The position numbers and the translations under genes were made by a program. This document shows positions 27,174 to 36,434 of a DNA stretch of 64,000 nucleotides, one piece after another; position 1 is the stretch's first letter, and every line of letters begins with the position of its first letter. Source of the stretch: an uncultured Sphingomonas sp. Its GTDB lineage: Bacteria > Pseudomonadota > Alphaproteobacteria > Sphingomonadales > Sphingomonadaceae. The DNA lies in the NCBI RefSeq assembly GCF_913776855.1, contig NZ_CAJYQD010000020.1:57939-121938 (forward strand), written 5' to 3'. The notes beneath the pieces were generated by a model. That model made no database searches. It saw nothing but the letters and a program-made list of their open reading frames with translations, and was not told where the DNA came from.

Positions 27174-29305
27174 GCGGCAATTCCGTGCAGGACGCCCATC
27201 TGGCGTCGGTGAAGATCGGCGTAGCGGCCGCCCAGTTTGAGCAGTTCGTCATGGTCGCCCGCCTCGACCAGCCGGCCGCGTTCCATGGCGACGATCGTGT
27301 CGCACTGGCGGATCGCGGACAGGCGGTGGGCGATGATGATGACGGTGCGCCCCTCGGCCATGGCGCGCAGGTTGGTCTGGATGATCTCCTCGCTCTCGGC
27401 ATCCAGCGCGCTGGTCGCTTCGTCGAAGATCAGGATGCCCGGCCGGGTGACGAGCGCGCGGGCGATGGCAAGCCGCTGGCGCTGCCCGCCCGACAGGTTC
27501 GCGCCGCGTTCCTCGATCATCGTGTCATAGCCTTGCGGCAGCCGCGTGATGAAGTCGTGCGCCCCGGCCAAAGTCGCGGCTTCGACAACTTGTTCCAGCG
27601 GCAGCGCGGGGTTGGCGAGCGCGATATTTTCCCGCACCGACCGGTTGAAGAGCATATTCTCCTGCAACACCACGCCGATCTGCCGCCGGAGCCACGCCGG
27701 GTCGATCTGGCTGATGTCGATCCCGTCGATCAGCACGCGGCCGGCGGCGGGGACGTAGAAGCGCTGGAGCAATTTGGTCAGCGTCGACTTGCCCGATCCC
27801 GACGACCCGACGATGCCGAGCGTCGAGCCGGCGGGGATGGTCAGATCGACATCCTCCAGCGTCCATGGCCCTTCGTCGGCATAGCGGAAGCGGATCGATT
27901 CGAACGTGATGTCGCCGCGGATCGCGTGCGGCGCGCTCTGGCTGCCCGAGCCGGGTTCGACCCGATGGTTCAGCACGTCGCCCAGCCGCTGCACCGCGAG
28001 GCGCACCTGCTGAAATTCCTGCCACAGCTGCGCCATGCGGATCACCGGACCCGAAACGCGCTGTGCGAACATGTTGAACGCGACGAGGCCACCGATGGTC
28101 AGGTCGTGGGCGATCACCGCCTGCGCCCCGAAATACAGGATGGCGGCCATGTTCAGCTTGGACACCAGCTGGATCGCCTCCGACCCGGTATTGCCGAGGT
28201 TGATGACACGCTGGTTCGCACCGGCATAGCCGGCGAGCTGGCGTTCCCAGCGGTCCTGCCATTGCGGTTCGACCGCCGCCGCCTTCACCGTCTGGATCCC
28301 GCCGATCGTCTCGATCAGCAGCGCGTTGTTGGCGGCACCACGTTCGAACTTGTCGGCGATGCGCGCGCGCAGCGGACCGGTCACCAGCATCGCGATGACG
28401 AAATAGGCGGGAATCGTCAGCACCGCGACCGCGAACAGCTTCAGCGAATACATCGCCATCGCGGCCAGGAACACGAGCGTGAAGATCGGGTCGATCAGCA
28501 CGGTCAGCGACGCGTTGGTCAGGAATTCGCGAATCGTCTCGATCTGTCGCACGCGGGCGGCGGTATCGCCGACGCGGCGCTGTTCGAAATAGCCGAGCGG
28601 CAGGCGCAGCAGGTGGCGGAACAGCCGCGCGCCCAGTTCGACGTCGATCTTCTGGCTGGTTTCGGAATAGAGGCCGGTGCGCAGCCAGCCGAACGCGGTT
28701 TCCCACAGCGACACCGCGACGAAGCCGACGACCAGCACGGTCAGTGTCGACATCGTTTCATGTACCAGGACCTTGTCGACGACATTCTGGAAGAACAGCG
28801 GCGCGGCAAGGCCAAGCAGGTTCAGCGCCAGCGTGATGAGCAGCACCTCACCGATCAGCCGGCGATAGCGCACGATCTGCGGAATGAACCACGAAAAGTC
28901 GAAGTCGCGCAGGGCAAGGCGCGCGCTTTCGCGGGTGGTGACCAGCACCAGCTCACCCGACCACATCAGCTCGAAATCGGCGCGGCTGACCTTGGTCACC
29001 GGCAGTCCGGGGCGCTGCACCAGCACCGCATCGTCGCTGACCTGTCCGATCAGGAACCAGCCATCGACCCCGTCGGCGAGTGCCGGGAGTGGCAGGCGCG
29101 CAAGATCGGCGAAGCCCGCGCGGCGCTTCTTCGCCCGCACGCCGTCGATATTGCCGGTCAGGCGGATCAGGTCGTCGGCGGACAGGGTGTGGAAATGCCC
29201 CATCTCATGCCGCAGCTGCGCGGGGTCGACCGCGATACCATGGATTTCCAGCAGCGCCGCCAGCGCGACCAGCCCGCTGTCGTTGCGGATCGTCTGGTGG
29301 ATCAT
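27170..29305 (-). CDS. type I secretion ABC transporter with inactive C39-like domain (AtrD-like)
   Basis: 711 residues. N-terminal peptidase-C39-like domain (1-~130) in which the position of the catalytic Cys is Ser10 (NDSGLVALAALL), so it should dock substrate rather than cleave it, as in HlyB/LapB. Six-helix exporter domain (~150-430), then the ATPase with Walker A GSSGSGKST, signature LSGGQRQR, Walker B ILIFDEATSALD and switch histidine IIIAHRLS. Energises one-step export of proteins with C-terminal signals. ATG 29305 is chosen because the C39-like fold begins directly after it and GGCGGGG lies upstream. The upstream gene on the same strand encodes its likely substrate. Confidence 0.93.
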   Translation of the reverse strand: MIHQTIRNDSGLVALAALLEIHGIAVDPAQLRHEMGHFHTLSADDLIRLTGNIDGVRAKKRRAGFADLARLPLPALADGVDGWFLIGQVSDDAVLVQRPGLPVTKVSRADFELMWSGELVLVTTRESARLALRDFDFSWFIPQIVRYRRLIGEVLLITLALNLLGLAAPLFFQNVVDKVLVHETMSTLTVLVVGFVAVSLWETAFGWLRTGLYSETSQKIDVELGARLFRHLLRLPLGYFEQRRVGDTAARVRQIETIREFLTNASLTVLIDPIFTLVFLAAMAMYSLKLFAVAVLTIPAYFVIAMLVTGPLRARIADKFERGAANNALLIETIGGIQTVKAAAVEPQWQDRWERQLAGYAGANQRVINLGNTGSEAIQLVSKLNMAAILYFGAQAVIAHDLTIGGLVAFNMFAQRVSGPVIRMAQLWQEFQQVRLAVQRLGDVLNHRVEPGSGSQSAPHAIRGDITFESIRFRYADEGPWTLEDVDLTIPAGSTLGIVGSSGSGKSTLTKLLQRFYVPAAGRVLIDGIDISQIDPAWLRRQIGVVLQENMLFNRSVRENIALANPALPLEQVVEAATLAGAHDFITRLPQGYDTMIEERGANLSGGQRQRLAIARALVTRPGILIFDEATSALDAESEEIIQTNLRAMAEGRTVIIIAHRLSAIRQCDTIVAMERGRLVEAGDHDELLKLGGRYADLHRRQMGVLHGIAA

Positions 29306-29530
29306 GCCACCACCCCGCCTGCCGCCTGTCGGCGACCCCCACCCCGATGTTGCACGCACATACCCTTTCACTGCGGTCCGGCGCGACGGCGTGCCATGGT
29401 GCGGCGCAGCGTATCGGCGGACCGGGATGGGACATGCTTAACGGCCAATGCCTAAGATTCCCTTGCGGGCGGCGTCACACCACCGACACGGAAACAAGCA
29501 TTTTCATAACGTTATCGTTACGAAACGACA

Positions 29531-29562
29531 CCGCCCCGCACCGGTCGTCCGATGCGGGGCGG
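29531..29562 (-). terminator. strong hairpin between the secreted-protein gene and its exporter genes
   Basis: CCGCCCCGCA and TGCGGGGCGG form a perfect 10-bp stem with a 12-base loop, 29 bases beyond the giant gene's stop. Only a weak TGTCGTTTCG follows on the minus strand. It could act as a partial terminator that lowers exporter expression relative to substrate, as known for hlyA/hlyB-type operons (inference). Confidence 0.6.
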
Positions 29563-29590
29563 CGGGGCGCACTGCGGTGATCCGACGGGA

Positions 29591-32500
29591 TCAGCCGAGC
29601 ATATAGACGCCGCTCGCCTGCGGCGATGCAACCAGCCGGCTGGGATCGACCCCGGCCAGCGTCACCGTTTCCCCGCTGCCGAAGCGCAGGATGGTGTTAC
29701 CTTCCGACAGGGTGATCGTCGGCTGGCCGCCCTTGGTCAGCGCGCTGATGTCGAGCAGGTCGGAACCCGCACCGAAATCGGTGATCGTGGCGCTGGCCCC
29801 GCGCTGGATCACGAAGCGGTCCTTGCCCAAGCCACCGGTCAGGATCGTCGTGGCCGACCCATCGGCCAGCAGCACTTCGTCGGCCAGCGTGCCCGCGATC
29901 TTGCCCGCTCCATTGTCGAACAGGATCGCCTGATACCCGACCAGCGCCTTGACCCCCGACAGGTCGTGCCCGTTCGCCGAGAAGCTCTCGGTCATCGTCG
30001 CGCCATTGGCCATCCGGGTCGTGCGCTCGGTCACCACGCCGTTGCGATAGGACGCGGTGATCGTATCGCCCGCCGGCGACTGGACGATGCTCTTGACCAG
30101 CAGTTGCGAGCCGGCGTCGAAGTAGAGCGAGGTCTTGGCGCCGTTGGCGGCGGCGGTTACCTGGCTCTGGCGGCGATCGGCGGCATCGAACCATTCGCTG
30201 GTCCGGGTCCCGTCGCCCGCCACGGTGAAGGCGACGATACGGGTGCCATCGGCGCGGGTCTGGCCACCCGCCACGATCGCCTTGGTCGTATCATATTTCT
30301 GCCATTCGGTGACGAGGGTCGCGCCCGCGCCGGTATAGGTGAAGTTCTGCCCGCTGCCGTCGGCATTTTCGAGGAAGCGCCGGCTGACCGCACCGCTCGC
30401 CACGTCATAGCGCAGCGTTTCCCAGTTGTTGGCGGCATCGGTCGTCGCCTTGGTCGTCAGGCGACCCTGGCTGTCGAGGCTCTCGACGATGCGGCTGCCG
30501 TTGGTCAGGTCGTTGGTGACGCGCGTCTCGACCCTACCGCCCTTATAGACCGACTGGATCGTCGCGCCCGCGGTTTCGGCGATGGTATCGACGATCGCCC
30601 CCGACTTCGCATCGAGGCGCGTGGTGAACTTGTCGCCATTCGCCGCGATCGCCGCGCTCAGCGTCTTGCGCCCGGCCGTGTCGTAATAGGTCAGCACGCT
30701 GCTGCCATCGGCGGCATTCGCCTCGGTATAGTCGAGGCTGCCATCGGCGTGCAGCCGGGTGACGCCCACGACCTTGCCCGCAGTATCGACGACCTGCATC
30801 TCGGTGACATAGCTCTTGCCGGTGATGCCATAGGCGGTGACTTCGCCGCTATGGTCGGCCCGCTCGACATAGCGGCGCGACGGCTTGCCCGCCGCGTCGT
30901 AGATCAGCGTGGTCCAGGTATTGGCCGAATCGATCGTAACACCGCTGATCCGCTTGCCATCGGCGGCGAAGGTATCGATCTGCCGCGTGCCCGCGACGAT
31001 CACCTCGTTGACCTTGCGCCCATCGGCGAACAGCGTCTTCTGCGCCGTCATCACCCCGTCGACGAAGGTCGCATCGATCAGGTCGCCTGCCGCCGTCTGC
31101 GTCTGCTTCGCGGAAAGCGCCTGGGTATCGGGGGTGAAGGTCATCGCCACCCGCGTGCCATCGGCATGGACGTTCAGCTGGGTCAGCTTCAGTCCGCTCG
31201 CATCGAAGCTGCTGATCTCGCGCGCGCCATCGGCATCGTTGCGCTCGTGATAGTCGAGCGTGCCGTCCGCGTGCAGGCGGAATACCTCGACCACCTTGCC
31301 CTTGGCATCGGTCAATTGCCGCTGGGTGACATAGGATTTGCCGGTGATGCCGTAGGTCACATTCTCCCCCGTGCCATCGGCATTCGACACGAAGGCGCGG
31401 GTCGCATCGCCGGTCGCCACGTCGAACTGGATCGTCGTCCAGGTCTTGGTCGCGCTGACCGACACCTCGGTCGTCTTGCGCCCTTGCGTGTCGTAGCTGA
31501 CGGTATCGCGGCTGCCATCGGCGCGCACGGTCAACTGCTGCGTCACGACGCCACCGGTATAGGTGGTGGTCATCGTGTCGCCGCCCGCCTGTACGATCGA
31601 CTGGACCAGCTTGCCGGTCGCACCGTCCCAGGTACGGGTCGTGCGGCTGCCATCGGCGCCGGTCACGATCTCGCTCAGCTTGTTGCCGGCCGTGCCATAG
31701 GTCGTCACGGTCTTGGTACCATCGATGGCGAGCGCTTCGCTCGACACCAACGTCCCATCGGCGCGGGTGCGTTCGACCAGGGTCACCACGCCCTTGGCAT
31801 TGGTGACCTGCCGCATCGTCACATAGGGCTGACCGGTGATGCCGTAGCTGACATTCTCACCCGACCCATCGGCGTTCTGCACGAACTTGCGGGTCAGTTT
31901 ACCGCTGGCCGCGTCGAACTGCTGCGTGATCCACGTCTTGTCGGCGGTCACCTCGACATCGCTCGTCTTGCGGCCCTGCGCGTCATAGGTGATCGTGTCG
32001 CGGCTGCCATTGGCGCGCACCGTCAGCAGCTGCGTGACGACACCGCCGGTATAGGTGGTGGTCACCGTGTCGCCGCCCGCCTGCACGATCAACTGGGCGA
32101 GCTTGCCGGTGGTCGCGTCCCAGGTGCGGGTCGTGCGGCTGCCATCGGCCCCGGTCACAATCTCGCTCAGCTTGTTGCCGGTCGTGCCGTAGGTGGTGTT
32201 CGTCTTCGTACCATCGGCCGCGACCGCCTCGCTCGACACCAAGGTCCCGTCGGCACGGGCGCGTTCGACCAGCGTCACCGCGCCCTTGGCATTGGTAACC
32301 TGCCGCATGGTCACATAAGGCTGCCCGGTGATGCCGTAGCTGACATTCTCACCGCTGCCATCGGGGTTCTGCACGAACTTTCGGGTCAGCCTGGCCGTAG
32401 CCGCGTCATATTGCAGCGTGGTCCAGACATTGGTCGTGCTGACCGCGACATCGCTCGTCTTGCGGCCCTGCGCGTCATAGGTGACCGTGTCGCGGCTGCC

Positions 32501-34804
32501 ATCGGCACGCACCGTCAGCAGCTGGGTCACGACGCCGCCGGTATAGGTGGTGGTCACCGTGTCGCCGCCGGTCTGGACGATCGACTGGGCCAGCTTCCCC
32601 GACGTCGCGTCATAGGTCAGCGTGGTACGGCGGCCATCTGCCGCGACGATCACCTCGGTCAGCTTGTTGCCGGTCGCGCCATAGGTCGTCGCGGTCTTGG
32701 CCCCGTCCGGTGCCACCGCCTCGCTCGACACCAGCGTTCCGTCGGCGCGGGCGCGCTCGACCAGCGTCACGGTGCCCTTCGTATCGAGGACCTGCCGAAC
32801 CGATACATAGGGCTGGCCGATGATGCCGTAGCTCACATTCTCCCCGCTGCCGTCGCGGCGCTGGACATAGCGCGATTTCAGCGCCCCGCCGCCATAAAGC
32901 AGCGTGGTCCAGGTGCCGGCGGTATCGACCGTTACTTCCTTGGTACGGACGCCGGCCGCGTCGAATTCGTCAATCGTGCGGCTGCCATCGGCGCGGTTGA
33001 GCGTGTAGCCCGACACGATACCCTTGGTGTAGCTGGTGATCGCGACGTCGCCATTGGCCGCCTTGTCGACCAGTTCGGCGACCTTGCCGGTGGCGACGTC
33101 ATAGGTGGTGGTCACCGTGCGCCCGTTGCTGACCGCGACGACCTGCGACAGCTTGCCGCCGGTATACAGGCTGTCGGTCACGTCGCCGGCGGCGGTCACG
33201 GTGCGGTTATGCTTCAGCACGCCGCCTTCGAACGCCAGGTCGGTCGTGGAGGTCAGCTTGCCGGTCGCATCGAACGACCGTTCCTCGCGCCAGTTCGGGC
33301 CGGTCTCGATCACCTTGAAGCTGACGCCGCCGCCCGCGACCTTGCCCAGCAGCGCGCCGTAATTCCTGACGACGAAATCCTTGGTCGCATCGGATGCGAG
33401 TTCGATCACCTTGCCATCGGTCAGCGTGACCGACTTCAATCCGCTCGACCGCGCCAGCGTGTCGATCTGCGCGGCGAACTGCGCGGCGGTCATCGTCAGG
33501 TCGGGGGCGCTGGCCGGCGGCAGGTCGGCGACCGGGCCGGCGGCACCCACCTCGACGATCAGCGGGCGGTCGCCGACCGCCAGCTGGATCGAGGACACAT
33601 TGGTATAGACCGCGATCGGCTTGGTCCCGCCCAGCGGGTCATAGACATAGACCGTCTTCTGCACGCCGCCCAGGTCGACGGTGACGGTCTTCGCCTCGGT
33701 CACATTCTCCTTGTCGAGCGGGTCGTTCCACACCTTTACGTCGCGCCAGACGACCAGATCCCATGCGCCGCTCGCCTTGGCCAGCACCATCGAATGCCCG
33801 TCGGCGGGCAGGCCGCCCATCGTGTAGCTGGCCTTGCCGGCATCGGTCCCGGTCCCGGCATCGACATAGCCGAGGATGGTCGTCAGGTTGTGGATCGCGG
33901 TCGCCGCAAGTTTGGGCGTACCATCGGCGTTGAACAGGCCGAAATGCTTTTCCTTTTCGGCCCCGTCCGGGGCAAGGTTGCTGTCGAGCAGTTCGTACAG
34001 ATAGGTCTGCTGCGCGCCGTTCTCGAACGCCAGCAGCATCGCGTTGAGCGTCAGTTTCGCCTGCGCCGACTGGTTGACGCCCAGGTCGGGATTGCTCGCC
34101 AGCGTGGTATAGCCGGTTTCGGTGATGACCACCGGATCGCCCACGGACGTCCGCTTGGCGCGCGCGAGCGACGCCTCCATCACCTTGTCCGCCTGCTGAC
34201 CGGTCGCGGTATAGGCATGGGCATTGGCGAAGTCGGAATATTTGCCCAGGTCGCCCAGCGCCGCGGCGTCGGCATCGCTCTCCATGCCCAGCGACATGTT
34301 GATGACCGGAATGCCCGACAGGGCCGCGTTCGACTTGACCGCACCATACAGCGTCTTCTGGAACGCACCGGCGGCGGCGAGCGACGACGATCCGTTATAG
34401 CTGAACGCCTGGATATTCGCCTCGTTCAGCCCCTCGATGGCGATCACGCTGCCCTTGTAGGTCGTGGCGAATGCCTCGATCGCCTTGATATGCGCTGCCA
34501 GTGCCGCATCCCCGGCGGCGGGCAGCGACGAGCTGATGACGAAGTCGAACTTCACGCCCGCCGCCGCCATCGCGCTGGTGACCGCGCTGGACGTGCCGAG
34601 CGTCGGCAGGTTGTCGCGAACCCGGCTGAAGCCGAGATAGGCGAGGCTGTTGTTGACGATGCTCGCATTGGCATATCCGGCGTTGCCGGAATGCGTGTTG
34701 ACCCCGAACGTCGACAAGAAGGCGGTGGCGGTAGCGATGCTGGGCACGGAACTGGCACTCCGGGAGGGATTACACCCTCTGCAATACCGCCGCTGTCTGG
34801 ACAT
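29591..34804 (-). CDS. giant type I-secreted glycoside hydrolase with YD-like repeats and RTX-type C-terminus
   Basis: About 1737 residues. N-terminal TIM-barrel glycosidase (~20-310): acid/base Glu128 in EGLNEAN and nucleophile Glu229 in VVITETGYTT, clan GH-A. A beta-rich domain (~310-450) follows, then over 1000 residues of Thr/Gly-rich YD/RHS-like repeats of 21-26 residues, organised in a 164-residue higher-order unit. The C-terminal ~110 residues carry one RTX-like GGLGKDRFV and ITDFGAGSDLLDISAL, a hemolysin-type secretion domain. No N-terminal signal peptide, as expected for type I secretion. Start ATG 34804 or GTG 34747, both with modest ribosome-binding sites. The exporter genes lie directly downstream. 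Probable role: extracellular cutting or binding of the exopolysaccharide. Confidence 0.85.
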   Translation of the reverse strand: MSRQRRYCRGCNPSRSASSVPSIATATAFLSTFGVNTHSGNAGYANASIVNNSLAYLGFSRVRDNLPTLGTSSAVTSAMAAAGVKFDFVISSSLPAAGDAALAAHIKAIEAFATTYKGSVIAIEGLNEANIQAFSYNGSSSLAAAGAFQKTLYGAVKSNAALSGIPVINMSLGMESDADAAALGDLGKYSDFANAHAYTATGQQADKVMEASLARAKRTSVGDPVVITETGYTTLASNPDLGVNQSAQAKLTLNAMLLAFENGAQQTYLYELLDSNLAPDGAEKEKHFGLFNADGTPKLAATAIHNLTTILGYVDAGTGTDAGKASYTMGGLPADGHSMVLAKASGAWDLVVWRDVKVWNDPLDKENVTEAKTVTVDLGGVQKTVYVYDPLGGTKPIAVYTNVSSIQLAVGDRPLIVEVGAAGPVADLPPASAPDLTMTAAQFAAQIDTLARSSGLKSVTLTDGKVIELASDATKDFVVRNYGALLGKVAGGGVSFKVIETGPNWREERSFDATGKLTSTTDLAFEGGVLKHNRTVTAAGDVTDSLYTGGKLSQVVAVSNGRTVTTTYDVATGKVAELVDKAANGDVAITSYTKGIVSGYTLNRADGSRTIDEFDAAGVRTKEVTVDTAGTWTTLLYGGGALKSRYVQRRDGSGENVSYGIIGQPYVSVRQVLDTKGTVTLVERARADGTLVSSEAVAPDGAKTATTYGATGNKLTEVIVAADGRRTTLTYDATSGKLAQSIVQTGGDTVTTTYTGGVVTQLLTVRADGSRDTVTYDAQGRKTSDVAVSTTNVWTTLQYDAATARLTRKFVQNPDGSGENVSYGITGQPYVTMRQVTNAKGAVTLVERARADGTLVSSEAVAADGTKTNTTYGTTGNKLSEIVTGADGSRTTRTWDATTGKLAQLIVQAGGDTVTTTYTGGVVTQLLTVRANGSRDTITYDAQGRKTSDVEVTADKTWITQQFDAASGKLTRKFVQNADGSGENVSYGITGQPYVTMRQVTNAKGVVTLVERTRADGTLVSSEALAIDGTKTVTTYGTAGNKLSEIVTGADGSRTTRTWDGATGKLVQSIVQAGGDTMTTTYTGGVVTQQLTVRADGSRDTVSYDTQGRKTTEVSVSATKTWTTIQFDVATGDATRAFVSNADGTGENVTYGITGKSYVTQRQLTDAKGKVVEVFRLHADGTLDYHERNDADGAREISSFDASGLKLTQLNVHADGTRVAMTFTPDTQALSAKQTQTAAGDLIDATFVDGVMTAQKTLFADGRKVNEVIVAGTRQIDTFAADGKRISGVTIDSANTWTTLIYDAAGKPSRRYVERADHSGEVTAYGITGKSYVTEMQVVDTAGKVVGVTRLHADGSLDYTEANAADGSSVLTYYDTAGRKTLSAAIAANGDKFTTRLDAKSGAIVDTIAETAGATIQSVYKGGRVETRVTNDLTNGSRIVESLDSQGRLTTKATTDAANNWETLRYDVASGAVSRRFLENADGSGQNFTYTGAGATLVTEWQKYDTTKAIVAGGQTRADGTRIVAFTVAGDGTRTSEWFDAADRRQSQVTAAANGAKTSLYFDAGSQLLVKSIVQSPAGDTITASYRNGVVTERTTRMANGATMTESFSANGHDLSGVKALVGYQAILFDNGAGKIAGTLADEVLLADGSATTILTGGLGKDRFVIQRGASATITDFGAGSDLLDISALTKGGQPTITLSEGNTILRFGSGETVTLAGVDPSRLVASPQASGVYMLG
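30822..32835 (-). repeat. 492-bp tandem repeats inside the secreted glycosidase gene
   Basis: An anchor segment (GTGATGCCGTA on the plus strand) recurs at 31344, 31836, 32328 and 32820, exactly 492 bases apart. A more divergent copy is at 30822 (522 bases from the next). Each 492-bp unit encodes 164 residues made of about seven short YD-like repeats. High similarity between neighbouring units points to recent duplication or ongoing homogenisation. Confidence 0.9.
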
Positions 34805-35096
34805 CGACTTACGGCCCTCGGTTAACCGGACGTTATGCAAAAATGCCCTGATTTCCGTGGGGTGGCCATGGATCTCAGCAAATCCGGGCATCGTTCTACC
34901 CGCGTATCGATTCATCACCCGATAAAGTGCGACGCCGCGATCAACGATTATGCCGCAATGCAGCACAACATTGCCTTTTTTGCAGTTCGGCCTAGAACGC
35001 GGGGTCACGCGATGACGGCCGGCAGTTGCGGCGGGACCCGTCATGCTGGATGCGTGAGCGCAATGCGGGGTTCGCCCGCCAAACCGGGTATCTGCG
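34805..35096. other. 292-base divergent control region of the giant glycosidase and Wzy genes
   Basis: Relatively A/T-rich for this genome, with TGCAAAAATG near 34836 and CCTTTTTTGC near 34975. It contains one copy of the EPS-associated motif near its centre. No convincing -35/-10 pair could be fixed for either direction. Confidence 0.5.
34954..34965 (-). promoter_or_regulatory. EPS-associated motif, copy 6 (TGCTGCATTGCG)
   Basis: Match to TGCYGC-N3-GCR on the minus strand in the divergent region between the secreted glycosidase and Wzy-like genes, followed by GCATAAT. Confidence 0.5.
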
Positions 35097-36431
35097 ATGG
35101 CCACGACGATCGACACCACCCTGTTCCCGGCGGCGGCACCAGTTGCCGCGCGGCGCCGCTGGATTCGCGACGCGGACATCGATCGCGCCATGCTGCCGCT
35201 GATGGTCGTATTCCTGACCTACGCCACCCGCGATGCGCTGACCGGCGTCTTCCGCTACTGGCTGCCGAAATTCCATCTCGCCGGCGTGTGGTTCCTGCCC
35301 GACCTGATGTCGTTCATGGTCATGGCCTATTTCATCTGGGTGATCGCGTTTCGTCGCCAGTCGGCATGGGCGATCCTGTTTTCGGCCAGCGTGTTCGTAT
35401 CGACGATCATCGGCTGGATCTTTATGTCGTCCTCGCCGGTCGCGCTGCTGTCATCGGTCAAGATGATGTCGCCGTTCTTCGTCGGGCTGGCCTTTGTCGG
35501 GCGGTCGCTCGCCGAACGGAAATGGGCGTGCTATTTCATGTTCGCGCTGTCGGTCATCTCGACGGTCGGCCTGCTGGGATCGCCGCTGTTCGACTATCCG
35601 TGGGTCGGGATGGCGGTGGAAACCTTTGGCCAGACCAAGGCGGTCGGGCGCGTGTGGTGGTCGGGCGGCGCGATCCGATATGGCGGGTTCGCCGGCGACA
35701 GCACGATGGCCGCTTATATGTGCCTGTTCCCGCTCATCATCGTCCACCGGCACATTTCGCCCAAGCTGATCCTGCTGATGGCGGGGCCGGTCGGGCTGGC
35801 TCTGCATCTGGCGACCAGCAAGACCGCGATCGCATGTGGCGTCCTGTTCGCGCTCTATTATGTCTTCGTCGTGCTGCTCGGCAGGAAATGGGGCGATGCC
35901 GCGCGGGAACTGCACCTCACGCGGCTGTTGGCGAAATGGTCGTTCGTGCTGGTGCCCCTGCCCTTCATCCTGATGCTGGCGCTGGGCGGCACCGACCTGA
36001 CGCAGATCGACCCGATGCTGTTCAGTATGCAGGATCGCATCAACAGCACCTGGGTCTTCCCGTTCGTCCATCTGGGGCAGAATTTCCCGATCGGCCTGGT
36101 GACCGGCTGCGGCCTCGGATGCTTCACCTATCCGATGGAATATACCCGGCTCGGCTATCTGATGGTGCCGGTCGATAATTTCTACATCGCGACCTACGTC
36201 ATGCTGGGCGCGCCGTTCATCCTGTTCGTGGTCGGCATGTTCACCGCGACGATCAAGAGCAACGATCGCGAAAAGCTGACGCTGATCGCCCTGCTGAACG
36301 TCTATGTCGTCACGATCCAGTGCTATGGCCCGTCCACCGCGACGATCGTCATGGGCTATGCGTTCAGCGACATGTTCCTGACCCTCGGGCGCACCTGGAC
36401 TCGCCGCAATCGGGCGAAGGTTCCCGACTGA
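35097..36431 (+). CDS. Wzy-like polysaccharide polymerase (GelG/SpsG-like)
   Basis: 444 residues with about ten to twelve hydrophobic helices and one larger loop around residues 170-200 (YPWVGMAVETFGQTKAVGRV) before FAGDSTMAAYMCLFPLI. This is the topology of O-antigen/exopolysaccharide polymerases. Sequence conservation in this family is low, so the call rests on topology, size and its place at the edge of a locus that otherwise lacks a polymerase. It would join flipped repeat units in the periplasm. The following gene starts three bases after its stop. Confidence 0.7.
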   Translation: MATTIDTTLFPAAAPVAARRRWIRDADIDRAMLPLMVVFLTYATRDALTGVFRYWLPKFHLAGVWFLPDLMSFMVMAYFIWVIAFRRQSAWAILFSASVFVSTIIGWIFMSSSPVALLSSVKMMSPFFVGLAFVGRSLAERKWACYFMFALSVISTVGLLGSPLFDYPWVGMAVETFGQTKAVGRVWWSGGAIRYGGFAGDSTMAAYMCLFPLIIVHRHISPKLILLMAGPVGLALHLATSKTAIACGVLFALYYVFVVLLGRKWGDAARELHLTRLLAKWSFVLVPLPFILMLALGGTDLTQIDPMLFSMQDRINSTWVFPFVHLGQNFPIGLVTGCGLGCFTYPMEYTRLGYLMVPVDNFYIATYVMLGAPFILFVVGMFTATIKSNDREKLTLIALLNVYVVTIQCYGPSTATIVMGYAFSDMFLTLGRTWTRRNRAKVPD

Positions 36432-36434
36432 TCC

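Noticed and set aside
30822..32835. Regularly spaced repeats as a possible CRISPR array
   Set aside because: The 492-bp period, coding continuity and lack of short repeat/spacer structure show protein-level tandem repeats.
29552..34825. A 1757-codon open frame antisense to the secreted glycosidase gene
   Set aside because: Repeats simply mirror the repeats of the real gene; composition is typical of an antisense shadow and there is no start context.
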